A stretch of 64,000 bases of DNA from Isoetes taiwanensis (GCA_021234155.1 JAJEKV010000057.1:1042300-1106299), one strand, 5' to 3'. Positions 13,681-26,280 are shown, counted from the stretch's first letter. Numbers and translations: made by a program. The notes: generated by a model from the sequence alone, not told the origin.

Positions 13681-14115
13681 ATGGAGACACAGAAGAAATC
13701 GAAGCGCGCAAAGAAAGGTTGGGGAATTAGCAAAGAGCATTTAGAAGAGACAAAAGCAGAGGTGGTACACAAGATTGGAGCTCTGACAAGTGTGCAAAGG
13801 GAAGACATTATGACCTCTGATGCCCGCTTTCAGCGTTTCCAGGAGGAATGCGTTGCAGAGGCCATACGCAAGTGCCAAAGCCAGCCTCAGCCTCAGTTTG
13901 AGGCTGACGATGCTGCCATCAAAAGCTGGTGTGTGGCTGTAGTAAAGGGCGTATTCGGGGGTGCCGTCAAAGAAATTGAGAATCACGAGCTTAATGCTCA
14001 CGAGAGGGATGCCCTGTCTAGATGGGATAAACTTTTTGAGCTCAGAAAGGCCTTCAAATTCTACCTCAAAAAGCCCGCCAATGTTAAAAGAGCCAAGCCT
14101 ACAAAGGCCAAATAA
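13681..14115 (+). CDS. Small basic protein of unknown function
   Basis: An intact 144-residue ORF. I start it at the ATG at 13681 because the upstream in-frame start at 13675 is GTG. The N-terminus is basic (METQKKSKRAKKGWG), the middle is helical and charged with a short QPQPQ stretch (residues 67-72), and the C-terminus is lysine-rich (KKPANVKRAKPTKAK). Such ends are common in nucleolar or chromatin proteins and could serve as nuclear signals. I do not recognise the family. It has no stops or frameshifts, unlike almost all coding sequence around it, and lies 1 kb from the end of the large LTR element. It could be a real single-exon gene or the last exon of one; the sequence just before the ATG (TTGCAG at about 13666-13671) would also serve as a splice acceptor. 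No close neighbour suggests a role. Confidence 0.5.
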   Translation: METQKKSKRAKKGWGISKEHLEETKAEVVHKIGALTSVQREDIMTSDARFQRFQEECVAEAIRKCQSQPQPQFEADDAAIKSWCVAVVKGVFGGAVKEIENHELNAHERDALSRWDKLFELRKAFKFYLKKPANVKRAKPTKAK

Positions 14116-15108
14116 ATTTTCCTTCCCATTTCACTTGTCTAGGTGACGTTTAAAATTTTCAGTCCAAATCAAATGTTCACCGAAACTTTTTTCACAAAAT
14201 ATTTTTGCAAAGTATTGCATATATGAATTTGCACTAGAGTTTCACACTGTTTGTTCTGCAGAAGCAAAATGTGTTGTTTTCCATAGCATTAATCGAAATG
14301 TTCTAGCAAGTTCAATGATGCCATCTAGTTGTTTTGGCATTACCAAATTCGCTAGCTTTTCTCAACAAACCTCACTATCACTACTTTCTATTACCCTTCA
14401 TATGTTGGTTATCAAGCCGCGACCACCTGCAAGCTTTGAAACTCCACAACAATTGTTTCCACCATTTCATCTATGGGCTCCAACTCTCCTACAAGTTAAG
14501 AATCATTGTTCAGGACTATTATCAATGGACACAGTCCAGAATGATATAGAAATAGTAGTTCTTAAGAAACTTTATTGATGTTAGGGGCGATGAACCAAGT
14601 AACAGGCCAATTAAGAATAAGGGGCAAAGAAAGTTTGCAAATAAAATTAAACTTTTTGGGTTGCCCCTAGGGGGCAAACCCTCGCTTATGTAAGTTTCTG
14701 GAATATCCAAGGTATATGCTAGAATATACCTAGGATATGCTGGTAATTGCTCCAAACCTATTGTTTCCTGTAAACTGGCGGTCACCTGCGTTCTGGATCG
14801 CAGATGTTTCAACCGGGTAACTGGCAAGGCAGACCGAAGCTCCAATCTGAGGCAACTGCAGGCAAACCATATGTTGTGTAAGTGTTGTGGCCTGTGACAT
14901 ACTCACTCTGGGGGACGCAACTTCAAGCTCGTGTTTTGATCGCCAAAGCTTTGACTATGGCAACCCAACACCCAGTTCCGGTAGTTGAACTCCAAGGTTT
15001 ACACTTGCATCAGGTCTTGAATGATGCTACATCTCTTCCATCTCTGTAAGTACGTTATTTTCTTCCGAGCACATTTACGTACAATACATTTATAAACTCG
15101 TGGCCATC
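14116..15108. other. No gene recognised
   Basis: Sequence between the small gene and the LTR element. Overlapping short ORFs are present on both strands, none recognised. The last five bases (15104-15108, CCATC) are the left target-site copy of the LTR retrotransposon. Confidence 0.4.
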
Positions 15109-16720
15109 TGTGACGTCCCCTACTCATATACGGTGCACTCACCGTATACAAACAGGAGTTCATCCCCCATACCAGCTCCATGCTAATATAGGGCCCTCCA
15201 CGTATCACTGCAACCTTGAAGAGTTCCAGTGGGAAGAATGAAGGGGTCCTTTACCCTGTCTCCCTCAGGGCCTACCTAGCTGCGGAAGCGTAAACATACA
15301 TGTCAGTAGTACATACATCAACATCATATGACCATCACGAAGGATGGTCCTCCACATATCTGCATAGACAAAGATCAGCACATCACATAGGGAATCCTAC
15401 CCAAGGCTCAGACTCAAAGGGATGACTGACGGCTTGGGTCTCCAGAGTTCATTGCAGACAGAATTCATGGCAATGGATTTGGCTGGCATAAGAACATGGC
15501 ATTGGGTTGTCCACTCCATCCGCCCCTCCTGTGCACACTTTGCAGAGTAGGCTGAAAAGTGTTGGGACCTGACTGTAGCCCGCCGGATACATAGCCAAAA
15601 GGGCTATTCCTGGGTTTCATCTCCCCAGTTCCGATGGGGCAGGTAGGGATCACTCCCTCCAGAGATCTACATGCTGACTCAAGGCGACTAGAGGGCCACT
15701 GCCCGTATTCGACTTGAACTCAATGGAAGGTCATATCCACCACCTCACGAGTGTCGAGCCCATGCCTTGCCCACACGCAGTGGCAAGCCATTGGACCTAG
15801 TCACAATGATCCCCGGTAGCACTAACACACCATAGGGATCGTTCAAGAGTCAGAACACGAACCTCCTTATAAGCCAGTCTGGCCCCTTCACCCACAACCA
15901 GGTGTGGCTCTTGTGCACAGGCCGCATTTACAGTGTGCTAAAGAGGCTAACTAGGAGCATCTACTATCAAGCTTTAGGGTCTCTAACCCCCCTTCCCAAT
16001 ACAATGAGTTCACAGAGATACATCATCATACACATCACAGAAGAACTAAAGAACACGATCTAATCTATATCATAGAGTTAGGTTCTTTAGTTAGAGCTTA
16101 GTATCTAGAGATCTAGATGGCTGCTATGGGCAATTTAATAGGCTAAACCTACTGGCACAAAGCCTGGAGGATGGTTTAAGCTATTAAATTGACGAAATAC
16201 CTGGTCCTTGGCTTGCTCCTACTGCTCTGAAGTCGACCATCCTACTGAACTGCTCGAATCAAGGGAAACTAATGGTGCAATTCTATTGGGCAGAGTCTGG
16301 GAGGCGGTTTTGGCTCCTGGGGCAGCCAAAACAGAGCTCTAGAACCCTAGGGACGAAAAATGGCAAGTTAGGGTTCTTCTACTTAAATAGGCAAGGGTTG
16401 GGGCTTAGGGTTTCCAATTATCCCTTTAGGTATGTGGGATAATTGGAAATGGGCCCACTTGCCTTTAATGGCTAGGTGGCCAAATGTGCCTACATGGAAA
16501 TGTGTGCACCTAAATGTGCCCACATGGAAATGTGTGCACCGTAATAAATGTGCATGTGCACATTAATAAGAAATGCACATACCTAGCAAGTTGCCCCCTA
16601 GGGCTACTCACCTGGCTACACGCGTGGCATTACACGTCGGTTTGAGTGGCGTGTAATGCGTGACGAGACATGCGACAAAGATACGCCCCGGGACCGTATA
16701 ATCGTCTTTGGAACGCCACA
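15109..16720 (-). repeat. 3' LTR (left copy)
   Basis: 1612 bp, ending ...GAACGCCACA against the purine tract. It pairs with 26755-28358 along its whole length. Differences from the other LTR are unevenly spread and cluster at CG dinucleotides (see findings). A small ORF on the minus strand is a by-product. Confidence 0.93.
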
Positions 16721-19700
16721 TTCTCCCCACCTTGAAATGATCTTTCCCAAAGATCGTGGGTCTCCCCACCTTGGAATCTTCCTAACCCGCAATCAACCCG
16801 ATGCATACGATATACTACTATTATACTCACACATTTATTAAGATTACCTTAAGGTAATATTTTTAATTATTATTACGCCATTACATTATCAAATAACTTG
16901 TCAATTGTGAACTTCTATTAAACAGGTACTTATTAGTCCTCGTTATTATAACATTTAGTTTATCACAATTTAACACTTTCATATACAATTATTATTTAAG
17001 GTACTCTTCATTCCTTGCAACACATTCCAACAAAATTTGTGTTGCAAGTCCTCACCTTAAAATCCCTGCATTAATTTTACAATATCTATAATTACATACT
17101 TACTATCTTAATTATTAGAATTACTCTAAGGTAATGTTTAAGACATTCTTGTACTATTTCATTACCCAATTAACTTATCACTTCATAACTTAATCTACGC
17201 AAGGTAATTATTAACCTTACTTAACACAACATTTAAGTTTATCAAAGTTTATCAATTTCATACAAAATTTACACTTCTAAGGTACTCTTCATCCCTTGCA
17301 ACACATTATGACTAAATTTGTGTTGCAAGTTTTCGTGAGCTTCGACCTCCTTGCCCTCGGGAGCTCTATTGGCCTCAAGAGGTCGACCCTCCACGTTATT
17401 ACTATTTTAATTATTAATAAAATTTTGGTTATATGGTGACCACCCCACCTATCTACATGGATGCATGGCTAATCTCCCGGCGTAGGAAGAGGGTGAATCT
17501 TCCATTATGGCCGTGGAGACAGCGCCTATATGCCTATATGCCGCTCATGCCTACACCTCTAGTTGCCCAGCGTGGAGGATATCCTTCCCGCGTGGGGGCG
17601 TGAAGGATAGCTTCCTCCTATCAAAGCATATATGGGGCTAAAGGTGCCTTTCCTATCAATGCATTCCTGAATGACTTTCTAATCTACCTTCCACTCGTCC
17701 AAGCGGAAACGCGGTCATGCCTACATTGACATTACACCACGCCGTAGAGATCACTGTAGTGGTCTCATCATCGGTAACAACGCATGCAACCCCTACCTAG
17801 CATAGGTTGCATGCGTAGATTAATCTTAACTATACAAGCATTTAATCTACACACAAAACGACATGCCTGAGCCGATTTTTGCTGGCTCCGTTAATGCATG
17901 TGATTAACATAATTACCCTACGGTAATATTTATGAATTAACATTATCATAGTATCGGATACATTACTTCCGATAGTACAATTATATTTACTCTAAGCTTT
18001 GCAATATTTAACGACTTTTAGATCGCGATTATTTGAACAATAACCCTGATTTAGACCTATTGTTACATAGACAAGGTTTTAATTATCATACACAAGAATT
18101 AGATGTGCTTATTCTCTTCCTTGGGTTCTGCATTACCCTTGGAAGTATATCCCTAAGATGCACTTAAGTATATCTGAATTCTATTTTCTATTTATATTTA
18201 CAAGGACCCCGAGGTCATATAGCTATCCTTGGAAGGAATTGCATCCTTGCGAAGGATTAATTAACATGCTACCTCACTTTATCGTTGTTATTTAACTTAT
18301 TTCCGTATGATACATATACGTACAGTAATTCCATGCAATTATTAGGATCTATATTTAACTTATTTATAAGACACATTAAAGCTTATAATGCATGCGTACG
18401 CCTTACCTAGGCTAGAATGCATCCACCCATTGAGCCGGCGTCGAGTAATTTGGAGATGACTTGGTCGTTGCGTTGCCCCCATAGTTTTTGCTCCACTTCA
18501 TTGGTGTAGATAGCTACTGCGTCAGTCTCGCACGTTGAAGACCTCCTGAGCTATCTATCTATCTATCTTGCGCTCTATTCGCTTCGGCCATTGCCGGAGT
18601 GAACTCTATTCTACGGGTCAATCAATTCGATGCAAGTACGTTCAATCATAAGATTGAGCCCTCCCACTTTCTTCAAAAAGAAAATGGTCCTGCACCCCTT
18701 CAATGACGTTGTACACAACATCATATCTATTCTCTCCCCTTAAGAGGTTATATGCTTCTTGCTTAGCACATTAATTTACTAGCCTTAGCTAGCATATACA
18801 ACCATCTAAGATGGATGCACATATTATGTTATCATTTATTTCAATATAGCTATGGGTTACCTACTTAGTTAGAACAATTCTAAACCACAAGGTTTTGTCA
18901 TCATGACAATTCCTTTTGTCCCAAAAGACTATTTGATTACTATAATTCTTATTTTAGATGTACCTTACATGTATTATTCTTTTATATTCTAGAGATTCCC
19001 CCTTTCTTAGTTATTTAGCTCTTGGAATATTCCTACCAATCGAATTGATGTCATCGTAACAAGTTGGCCGGACTTGTTAGATTACTTCTTTTCTTTCGGT
19101 TGGATTATTCTTTTGGAGGTACTAGATTTATACATGGTCAACAATTATCCTAGTAATGATTCCTTCTTAGCGAGGAGATCAATCTCACCAAGTGGTTTCA
19201 ATACGTTGGATGTCTGTTAACAATCGTGTATAATTATAGTTACTCCTATGCATTTCCTTCCCAATCCTTGACGCTTAGCTCAATATTGGGACAATCCTTT
19301 CAGCGAGAATATCTGGAAATGCCTTCTAATCCCAATATGGATGTTACCATCCATACATTTAGCCTACTAGGCCCCATGGCCTTAGATGCTTGAGCTTGCT
19401 AGAAGCTCATCCACTCGTTGCCTGCTTGAAGTAGCAAGGTAACGTTCTTCCGAGTCGCTCGATACTTCAGTCTCCTTGACGGTGGCTCCTCTTTGATGTA
19501 GAGGTTGACTTTGTTCGCTAGAAGCCTCTCATTGCTGGTGGCTTGATGGTGTAGTTGATCACTTGAAATCTTCCATGCCGCTTTTCAAAAGCCTGAAGGT
19601 GGCGTCCTTGAAAAAGATCTTTCATCTTGAACTCTTTATCTTGGCAGCTAAAGGACGACTCTGTATCCGATATTGTTTCTTCGACTCCATCGATGTCTCA

Positions 19701-19972
19701 TACGTCGAGTCCTCTTGTCGTTATCGTGTTGCCCGAAGAGTGTTGAGGATGTTGATTGCTTCACGCCTGCAATTTGCCTGACATCTCTTCCTTTGATCTG
19801 TTACGCTATGGGAGGGAAGGAATAACAAGGGAACTATACATGCAACACATATAGCTTACATAATTACAATTACTACTAGAGCTATTAGGTCCCCCTTGTG
19901 CCTCCCTTCGAGTTGCACACCTATTCCTTGGCAATGTCATCGGTGTTCCTCCCGGTGCAATGGTGTACGTTG
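16721..19972. other. AT-rich non-coding interior of the LTR element with internal duplication
   Basis: This 3.2-kb part lies next to the 3' LTR and encodes nothing I recognise. Two diverged copies of about 250 bp follow each other (about 16830-17080 and 17100-17340). Both contain AAGGTAAT motifs and both end near TTGTGTTGCAAGT. Near 19400-19800 the minus strand has a protein-like stretch (SDSEERYLATSSRQRVDELL) interrupted by stops, which may be the tail of a lost polyprotein. Confidence 0.5.
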
Positions 19973-21648
19973 GGGTGTAAATATGGTAATGCTACCCAAA
20001 AAAACGCGAAAGCACTTAGCACTTAAAGCACTTGGCTGCGCACGGCCAAAAGTCATGCCGTAAATGCTTCCTGCCTGTACTTTGTTCTCGGCTAAGTTAG
20101 ATTAATAATTATCGCCTCTGATACTCTCCAATCTTTGCATTTTGATGCCGTGTAATGTCAATTTTTTTTTTTTTTTGCTGAGATACATTACATGGCAGTT
20201 TCGATGTTGGATTGGTTTCAATAGAGTATGGAGAAAGTTAGAGAGAAAATAACAAACAAAGAAGACTGGTTGTCTGTTCAAAAAGAAGTAATGGAATTGC
20301 AAGGATAAAACTAAGAAGTAATGGAATTGCATGAATAGTATTAAGATTGTTTTAATACAGAGACGGAATTGCAAGAATGTATTAAGATTGCTTTGATACA
20401 AAAGGATCTCAAAACTCTGATTAACAAAGCTTGATCAATAATGTAAATGACGAAATGTGAATGCACGCAAGACTACTCACAACAATATAGAACAACAATG
20501 ATCATATAAAAGACAATGTTAACCCACTATTAGTGAAAATTGACCAACTTTGAGAGGTCATTTCTCCCGCATCCAAGCTCAAATTTAATTGATTTAAACT
20601 GCAAGAGAAAGGCCATAGTGTCTACTTTTAGATGCAGGTAAAATCATCAAAAATTATTCATTAAAACTCAAGATATCAAATTCTGAGTTTTGGTATATTT
20701 CTGTGACAAAAATCAGAACTCAGTAACAAAAAATCAGAACTTTGAGAGACTGTTTCTCACTCCTCATAGCTCAGATTTGAGTGATTTAAATTGCAAGAGA
20801 AAGTGCTAAGTGTCTAGTTTTAAATGCATGTGAGATCACTCAAAACCGATCAGCACCACTCAAGATATTAAAGTCTGAATTTTGTATATTCTTGTGACAT
20901 CAATTTCTGCACCCACTGTAACAGAAAATCAGCCAAGTTTGAGAGGCTATTTCTCACTCCTCAGAGATCGGATTTGTGTGATTTTGATTGCAAAAGAAAG
21001 AGACCGAAGTATACTTCTAGATCAAAATAAAATCGCTCCAAATAGATTGGTAGAACTCAAGATATCAATGTCTGAGTGCTCGTCAATTTTCCCATTTGGG
21101 GGAAAAAAAAATAACGTGATGCATAATACATTGAAAGAATGGAACAAAAATACTCTTACGAAAAACAAAGAGTAATCAGATTGTCTCTTCTCACTTGATT
21201 TGAATCCTAAAAAGCTTCTTCCGGTTAAATGGATGCTTTCAAGAGAGCTGCCCACAATTCAATCTCCAATGCAACAGAGATTGAATTATCAATCTAAATC
21301 AAATTGCAATAAAACATTGTTAATTCACCTATGATTTCTATGCCGATTTGAACTCTAATTTGTATTCTTATACTGCATTGAAAAAGAGAAACTCCATCAA
21401 TCTTGTCCCGCCAATGGAGTTCCCGCCCTTGAAGATCCTCGTCAGCGATCCTTACCATTTCGGAGATCTCCCACCGCGGGATCATCCATCTCATCGATCC
21501 TTACCTCCACGGAATGATCCATCCTATTTCTAGAGTAACAACCCCCCGAGGTCGTTGAATGAAAAAGCACTCGAGGGTAAAGCACCTAAAGCACTTAAAG
21601 CACTTGTCCGGATAGTGCTTTTTGGGTAGCATTACCATATTTACACCC
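19973..21648. mobile_element. 1.68-kb TIR DNA element nested in the LTR element
   Basis: The termini are inverted repeats starting GGGTGTAAATATGGTAATGC and continuing through ACCCAAAAA. The flanks carry the 4-bp duplication GTTG (19969-19972 and 21649-21652). The same termini bound a 271-bp element at 34428-34698, also with a 4-bp duplication. The interior has no transposase ORF. It holds about three diverged repeats of roughly 190 bp (20540-21090), each with a 'TTTGAGAG..TTTCTC..GATTT' start and an 'ACTCAAGATAT' end, followed by a run of CACTT/AAAGCACC repeats next to the right TIR. It is non-autonomous. A 4-bp duplication does not fit hAT (8), CACTA (3), Mutator (9) or PIF-Harbinger (3); I cannot assign the superfamily. 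Confidence 0.88.
20540..21090. repeat. Three diverged ~190-bp tandem repeats inside the TIR element
   Basis: Repeat starts lie near 20549, 20740 and 20936 (TTTGAGAG). Each unit shares CAAGAGAAAG-like and ACTCAAGATAT-like strings in the same order, with many substitutions, so the array is old. Confidence 0.7.
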
Positions 21649-21652
21649 GTTG

Positions 21653-24600
21653 GCTCGTACTCCGGGGTAACTTGTTGATATACTTGGGCCCTCCGACGTT
21701 TGTCGGCTATGGCACAACACGCTTTGCCTCACATTCTAACTAAAGGTGTGCTGGTCGTTGATGCCTAGACATTTCAGTCTACTTCCCGATCCTGTTCTCA
21801 GGCGGTAATTGTTCCTCCTTCATGATACTTGAAGCTATTTGAAGGCGTCTCTTGAGGCTGTGCGCGATTCCTTTGGCTATACTCCTCTGGAGTTGTTCTC
21901 TTCTGCAGTTGTTTTTTGAATCGTCCATCCTTGGGTTCACCAAGTTGCATGCAAGTCCACGTGCAAGTCATCGGCTCGCCTCGCCTCGCCTAGTTGCTTC
22001 TCCATCGAGCTTCCAAACTTCCTTGTTTGATCCCCTCGATCACATGGCTTGGACGTTGTCACGTTCCACAGCGCTATGCTGTCTTCTTGTCTTGAGGTAC
22101 CTTCCGGTGGCTTTGATTGTGCTCGTCAGTTTTGATCCTCCTGTTGCCTCTAGGGAGCTCGTGGAAGAAGTCGGTTGCTAGCACTTCTCCAGCTTTTAGT
22201 TCTTGACCTTTGTCTCTCTATGCATGTCGGCCTCTCTGGCAAGTAAAGCTTCATGGCTCTTCTCCCTGCTGGCGATGTTGTCGGGATGATGGATCCTTAT
22301 ATCTGCGCAGCTTGACCCTTGAGTTGAAGAAGTACCTGCCTTAGATATGCTCTTGTCGTTGAATAGCCTGGCTATTATCTTGAACTCTCTTTTTGCCGAA
22401 GGTGCTTTAGTTGCTATCCTTGTCGTTAAGGTATCGAATGCTTCTACCTTGGGCGTTTGACGTGCCACATGTCGGAGATATGATCGGCTTCTTCTCTTCT
22501 AATTACTGGTAGGAGTACCTGACGAAGCCATCACCTAGTTGTTGAAGGCATATCTCCTCGTCGCGGTGCCTTTTGTAAGTGCATCTCCATCTAATCCACG
22601 TGTCATAGCGCATTCCCCTATATTACCACAAGGTGGAATTATGGTCGTCGAGATGTTGTCTTCTTAGTTGGCTCGTTGATGTCGGGGCGTTCCTCCTTCT
22701 ATTGTTGAGGCCACTCGTGTCATAAGTTCGTCAAGTGTTGTTGCTGCTACCACAAGATGTAGTGTTGCGTCCTGACGATGTCCTGGTGCAGCGCTGATGA
22801 TCTTGACATGACCGGTATTGTCTCTTATTCTGACATTGGGTGGACGAGCAGTGTTCTATTTGAGGGCACTTCCCGAAGTGTTTGGAGTCGAAGATTTGCT
22901 TGGGCTCTGGTCGTTTCTCCCTCGTACTTGCTCTTCCATTTTGATCTTGGGCTATAGTTGTGCTTCCTTGCTTCCTCTTTTGGTAGTCGAAGTGAAGGAG
23001 CTTCCTGATCTAAGCGCTAAATCCGTAAAACATGACTTTAAACTCATGTTTCTCCACTATATTTGTGAGCACCCGAGATATACAATAGACATATACGCAT
23101 TTACATTGGGATTTTAATTCATCCACTTTTTCAAAACAACTACGAAGATCTACTTAATTGTTTATACTCCTTTAGGGTTTCCCCTCCTCCTATCGCGTTT
23201 GACCCTTTGGTTTTGCTGCATCTTCTTCGTTCTGGTTGACTCCAGGGTTCCTTTGAGATGCTGCTACTATTGTTGAGCTTCAGCTCGTCACGCCAATTGC
23301 GAAGAGTGTTCGTCGATGTGATCCCTTGAGAAAGATGCTCCTCCTTAATGTGTATATTCGTCATGAGGAATGCGGTGACCGCTCAACGTCCCTACATGCG
23401 GTGTGTCGTTGCAAGGTTGCCGATGTGCAGTGTCGTTGATCGCTTGAGTAGGATCACCTTGTTGTTGCAGTTGGGCATTCTTGAATGTCTTCGAAGCTCT
23501 GAGATCGTGGTCGGTAGGCAGGCATTGTCATTCCTCCGCAGGTTGAATTTCTGAGTGCGACTCCTGTTGCTTGGGCTTTGCTTCATTCCGAGGTGCCTCT
23601 CCTGTGCCTAGAGTGTGGTCGTCTCCATTGCCCCCATCATGGCTCCTTCTAGTCGCCTTTGCGTGATTTGTACCTGCTGGCTAAGTCGTCTCCTCCGTCT
23701 TTTGGATCCTATCCATTCGAGTCTCGCACTCCTTGGCTGACGTAGTAAAGTCGTCCTTCCTTTGGTTTCTAGGTGTTTCTGGGTCCCGAATTTTTTGTTC
23801 GCACAGAATATTCTCCTCCTTGATCTTGCCCCTAATGCTGATATAGGCCTTCAAGTTGGAGATGTTCCCTGATATCGTCTCTCCTCCCTCGTGGTCTCCT
23901 GCTGGTGCAAGGGAGCTAGAAGCTCATCTTGGTCAGCCTTACTAGGTGCTTTGTGGTTGCCTAGCTTGGTTACTCCTTTCGTTGACGTTGCATGACATTC
24001 GCTTGAGCTGCTGGGCTGCAATGTCGTGGTTGTCTTCCCTCCAGTTTTTATATGCTCCCTGTGTTGCCATGACCTCCCTCGACGGAAGATTATGCCTTGA
24101 CCCTAGCTCGTGATGCTAACGCGGCATCGATGTCTAACGTGTTCTGCGCACGTATTTTGCTGCCTTGCATTCTTCCATTTGAAACTTCGTGGGCGCCGAG
24201 TTGGTGAAGGCGTCGAGATCCTCTTCCCTGATGTGACCTTAAATTCGTGGTAGCCGGAGGTTGACACCTAGAAAATTCTTGATGCCGTTGGTTACCAAAT
24301 ATTCTTCCCATTTGATGAAGATTGATGATAGGCCGGTGGTGTCCTGTTCTACTCGTTTGTCGGTTGAGGTGTTTGTCGTTGTGCTTCCCTCTCTTGGGTC
24401 TGCCTTTTCGGTCTCCTCTCCTTATCAATGTCGTACATCATTTGGGACCTTGATGTCTTCAAGAAGTTGCGCCTCTAGCTCATCGTCAGGGGCTCGCCCT
24501 CAGCTTGAAAAAGCAACGCCAGATATCCTAGAGTCTAAGGGTCTACTTGAAAGGCTCTCTTACAACATTCTGGGCTCTATAAGCAAGCAAGATGGCTCGA

Positions 24601-25710
24601 GAAGCATTACTGGAGACATATCTATAATCTACAAGTCTATGGATATTAGGACGTGTGGTATGGCATGACATGAGGGTTGTTTTGCAAAACCTCCATGATA
24701 TTTGAGGCATACTCTAAGGTCCTAACAAAGTTGGTTTGGGGGAGTCCAATCTCTACACATGGAGTGACTTGGGCAGCTCTAGACTCTAGCTCCTTTCTAG
24801 GTACCCTGGCAATAGGGAGTGTCAATGTGGCGGCTATATAAGTCAAGCTCTATTAGAAGGACACAGAATTAGATCAAGGTTTATGCCTTTGGCATGAGCA
24901 GAGGTGATAAAAATACCACAAGCAGTTGGACTTGGGTTGCTATGCTGAGGTCTAGATGACTATAACAAAGGGGTGTTCTTGGGCACTTCTATCTAGGAGT
25001 AAGGTATCAGCTTCGAGCTGAGAGCAATACTTGCGAGCTACTAATGGGGTAGGCTTCTATCTACAAACAAACTATAGTTTGGAAAAACAATTCAAGGGTT
25101 TGGGCAATTTTGGTCAATTTGGGCTAGAGTTTGACATTTCTAGCCTAATTTGAGGTCATAAATGGATTCTAGGCTATCTAATGGTCCTATTGCAACAATT
25201 TTCAGACGATTTGGAGCTCTGTAGCTCAAGTTATGGAGGTTCAAAGTTTGGAGGTCTCACAGGTTGCGCCCTGCTCAAAAACTAAAGTTTAGTTCTTTGA
25301 CCAGGCGCAAGCTGTGAGACATTGGCTGTAAATTGGGTTAAACGTGTCCAATTTGGGTGGTCTAAGGGTCAAATCATGCTAGTCTCATCGAGTTAGGCAG
25401 AATGGACCCCTTACTTGGTCAATTTGGAGGTGTTTTGGTCTAGTTTGGACATGGTCTAGGTATGAAGGTCTCACAGGTTGCGCCTCGTTCAAAAACTAAA
25501 CTTTAGTTTCTTGACAAGGCGAAATGTGGAGACATCACACTTTTTGGTCTGAGAATATCCTATTTTACTAAAATAACAACTACTACTTGCTAACTCGTCC
25601 TAATTAAGCAAGATTTGACACATAAACTACTCAAAATTATCATGTATTAACAAAATTATTGATTATTTACAACATATCTACTGGAGATCTCCCTTAATTA
25701 AATTAGCTAA
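21653..25710 (-). pseudogene. Degenerate gag-like interior of the LTR element
   Basis: The clearest part is the minus strand at about 24090-24480. It reads LSSIFIKWEEYLVTNGIKNF, then LGVNLRLPRI, a TAA stop, GHIREEDLDAFTNSAPTKF, and further text ending in a TAG. This looks like real but mutated coding sequence, in the position expected for gag, downstream of the leader and start at 25926. Other minus-strand stretches (22196-22468, 23140-23364) are protein-like but unrecognised. No reverse transcriptase YxDD, protease DTG or integrase DDE pattern is visible. The name 'gag-like' is inferred from position only. Confidence 0.4.
25254..25534. repeat. Two long hairpin-forming palindromes
   Basis: Perfect-looking stems at 25254-25320 and 25468-25534 begin GTCTCACAGGTTGCGCC and end in the reverse complement (GGCGCAAGCTGTGAGAC in the first). 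The arms are about 30 bp each and almost touch at the centre. A third, rearranged set lies at 26281-26465. They sit within the 5' leader/gag part of the LTR element. Confidence 0.85.
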
Positions 25711-25926
25711 TTACATATCTTCCCTCATGAGGGTTACTCGCTTCGCATGAACAGTGCAGGCTGTTGAGTCTTCAAAATGTTGGACCAACTTCTGCTCTGC
25801 TGGTTCTTGAGTCTTGGCCTCCCGCTCTCGTTCTGCCCTCTCCTCTTCTTGTTTCCTTCGGCCTCCTTGGCCTCTGGCTGTTTTGCCTTGTCGAGAAAGT
25901 CGAGCGGTCTGTTTGGTGCGCATCAT
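25711..25926 (-). CDS. First ORF of the LTR element; N-terminus copies the histone H3 tail
   Basis: This is the first ORF with an ATG after the primer site and an ~800-nt leader, so it sits where gag should start. The first in-frame ATGs are a pair at 25926 and 25923; the apparent upstream start at 25953 is TTG. The protein starts MMRTKQTARLSRQGKTARGQ. Against the H3 tail (ARTKQTARKSTGGKAPRKQ) residues 2-8, 10, 13, 14, 17 and 19 are identical, while K9 is leucine. A strongly charged segment follows (EEERAEREREAKTQEPAEQ). The ORF is only 71 codons and ends at 25711, so it is probably a truncated gag. The similarity is seen directly; any role in binding chromatin readers is inference. Chance is unlikely for seven consecutive identities at the very N-terminus. 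Confidence 0.55.
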   Translation of the reverse strand: MMRTKQTARLSRQGKTARGQGGRRKQEEERAEREREAKTQEPAEQKLVQHFEDSTACTVHAKRVTLMREDM

Positions 25927-26071
25927 GTCGATCGGAGTCCTGGTGTCTATCAAGATGCTCTCTCTATCTAGCTTAAGGGTCTTGGTTCTAAGTCTAAGGC
26001 TTAGCCATTAATATTATCTAACATTATTAAAGCTTAAATCTAATTAAGAATTATAATTCAAATGCAAACGA

Positions 26072-26159
26072 TGCCTGCCCTCAGTGGTTGGCACGGGGGG
26101 GTTTGGGGGGGGTTCAACCCTGTGGGTGGGAGGTTCAATTCTCGCTACCGTGGGAATCC
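26072..26159 (+). other. tRNA-like / SINE-head-like segment
   Basis: CCTCAGTGGTTGGCAC resembles a Pol III A box, and GAGGTTCAATTCTCGC about 50 bases later resembles a B box. A G-rich spacer separates them. The segment cannot fold as a normal tRNA, so it may be a tRNA pseudogene or the head of a SINE lodged in the leader of the LTR element. Confidence 0.35.
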
Positions 26160-26280
26160 TTTTAAGATGAGGTTCAAAGAGATTGAAAAACTAGATTAGT
26201 CTAGCTAGATCCTAGGCTAAGATTCGAATTACCAAGTTACTTTTTTAATTTTATGACTTTTCAAGCTGTTTTAGATCAAT

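Noticed and set aside
24261-24668. Plus-strand 135-codon ORF in the LTR element
   Set aside because: It is the shadow of the gag-like minus frame, and the element is oriented on the minus strand.
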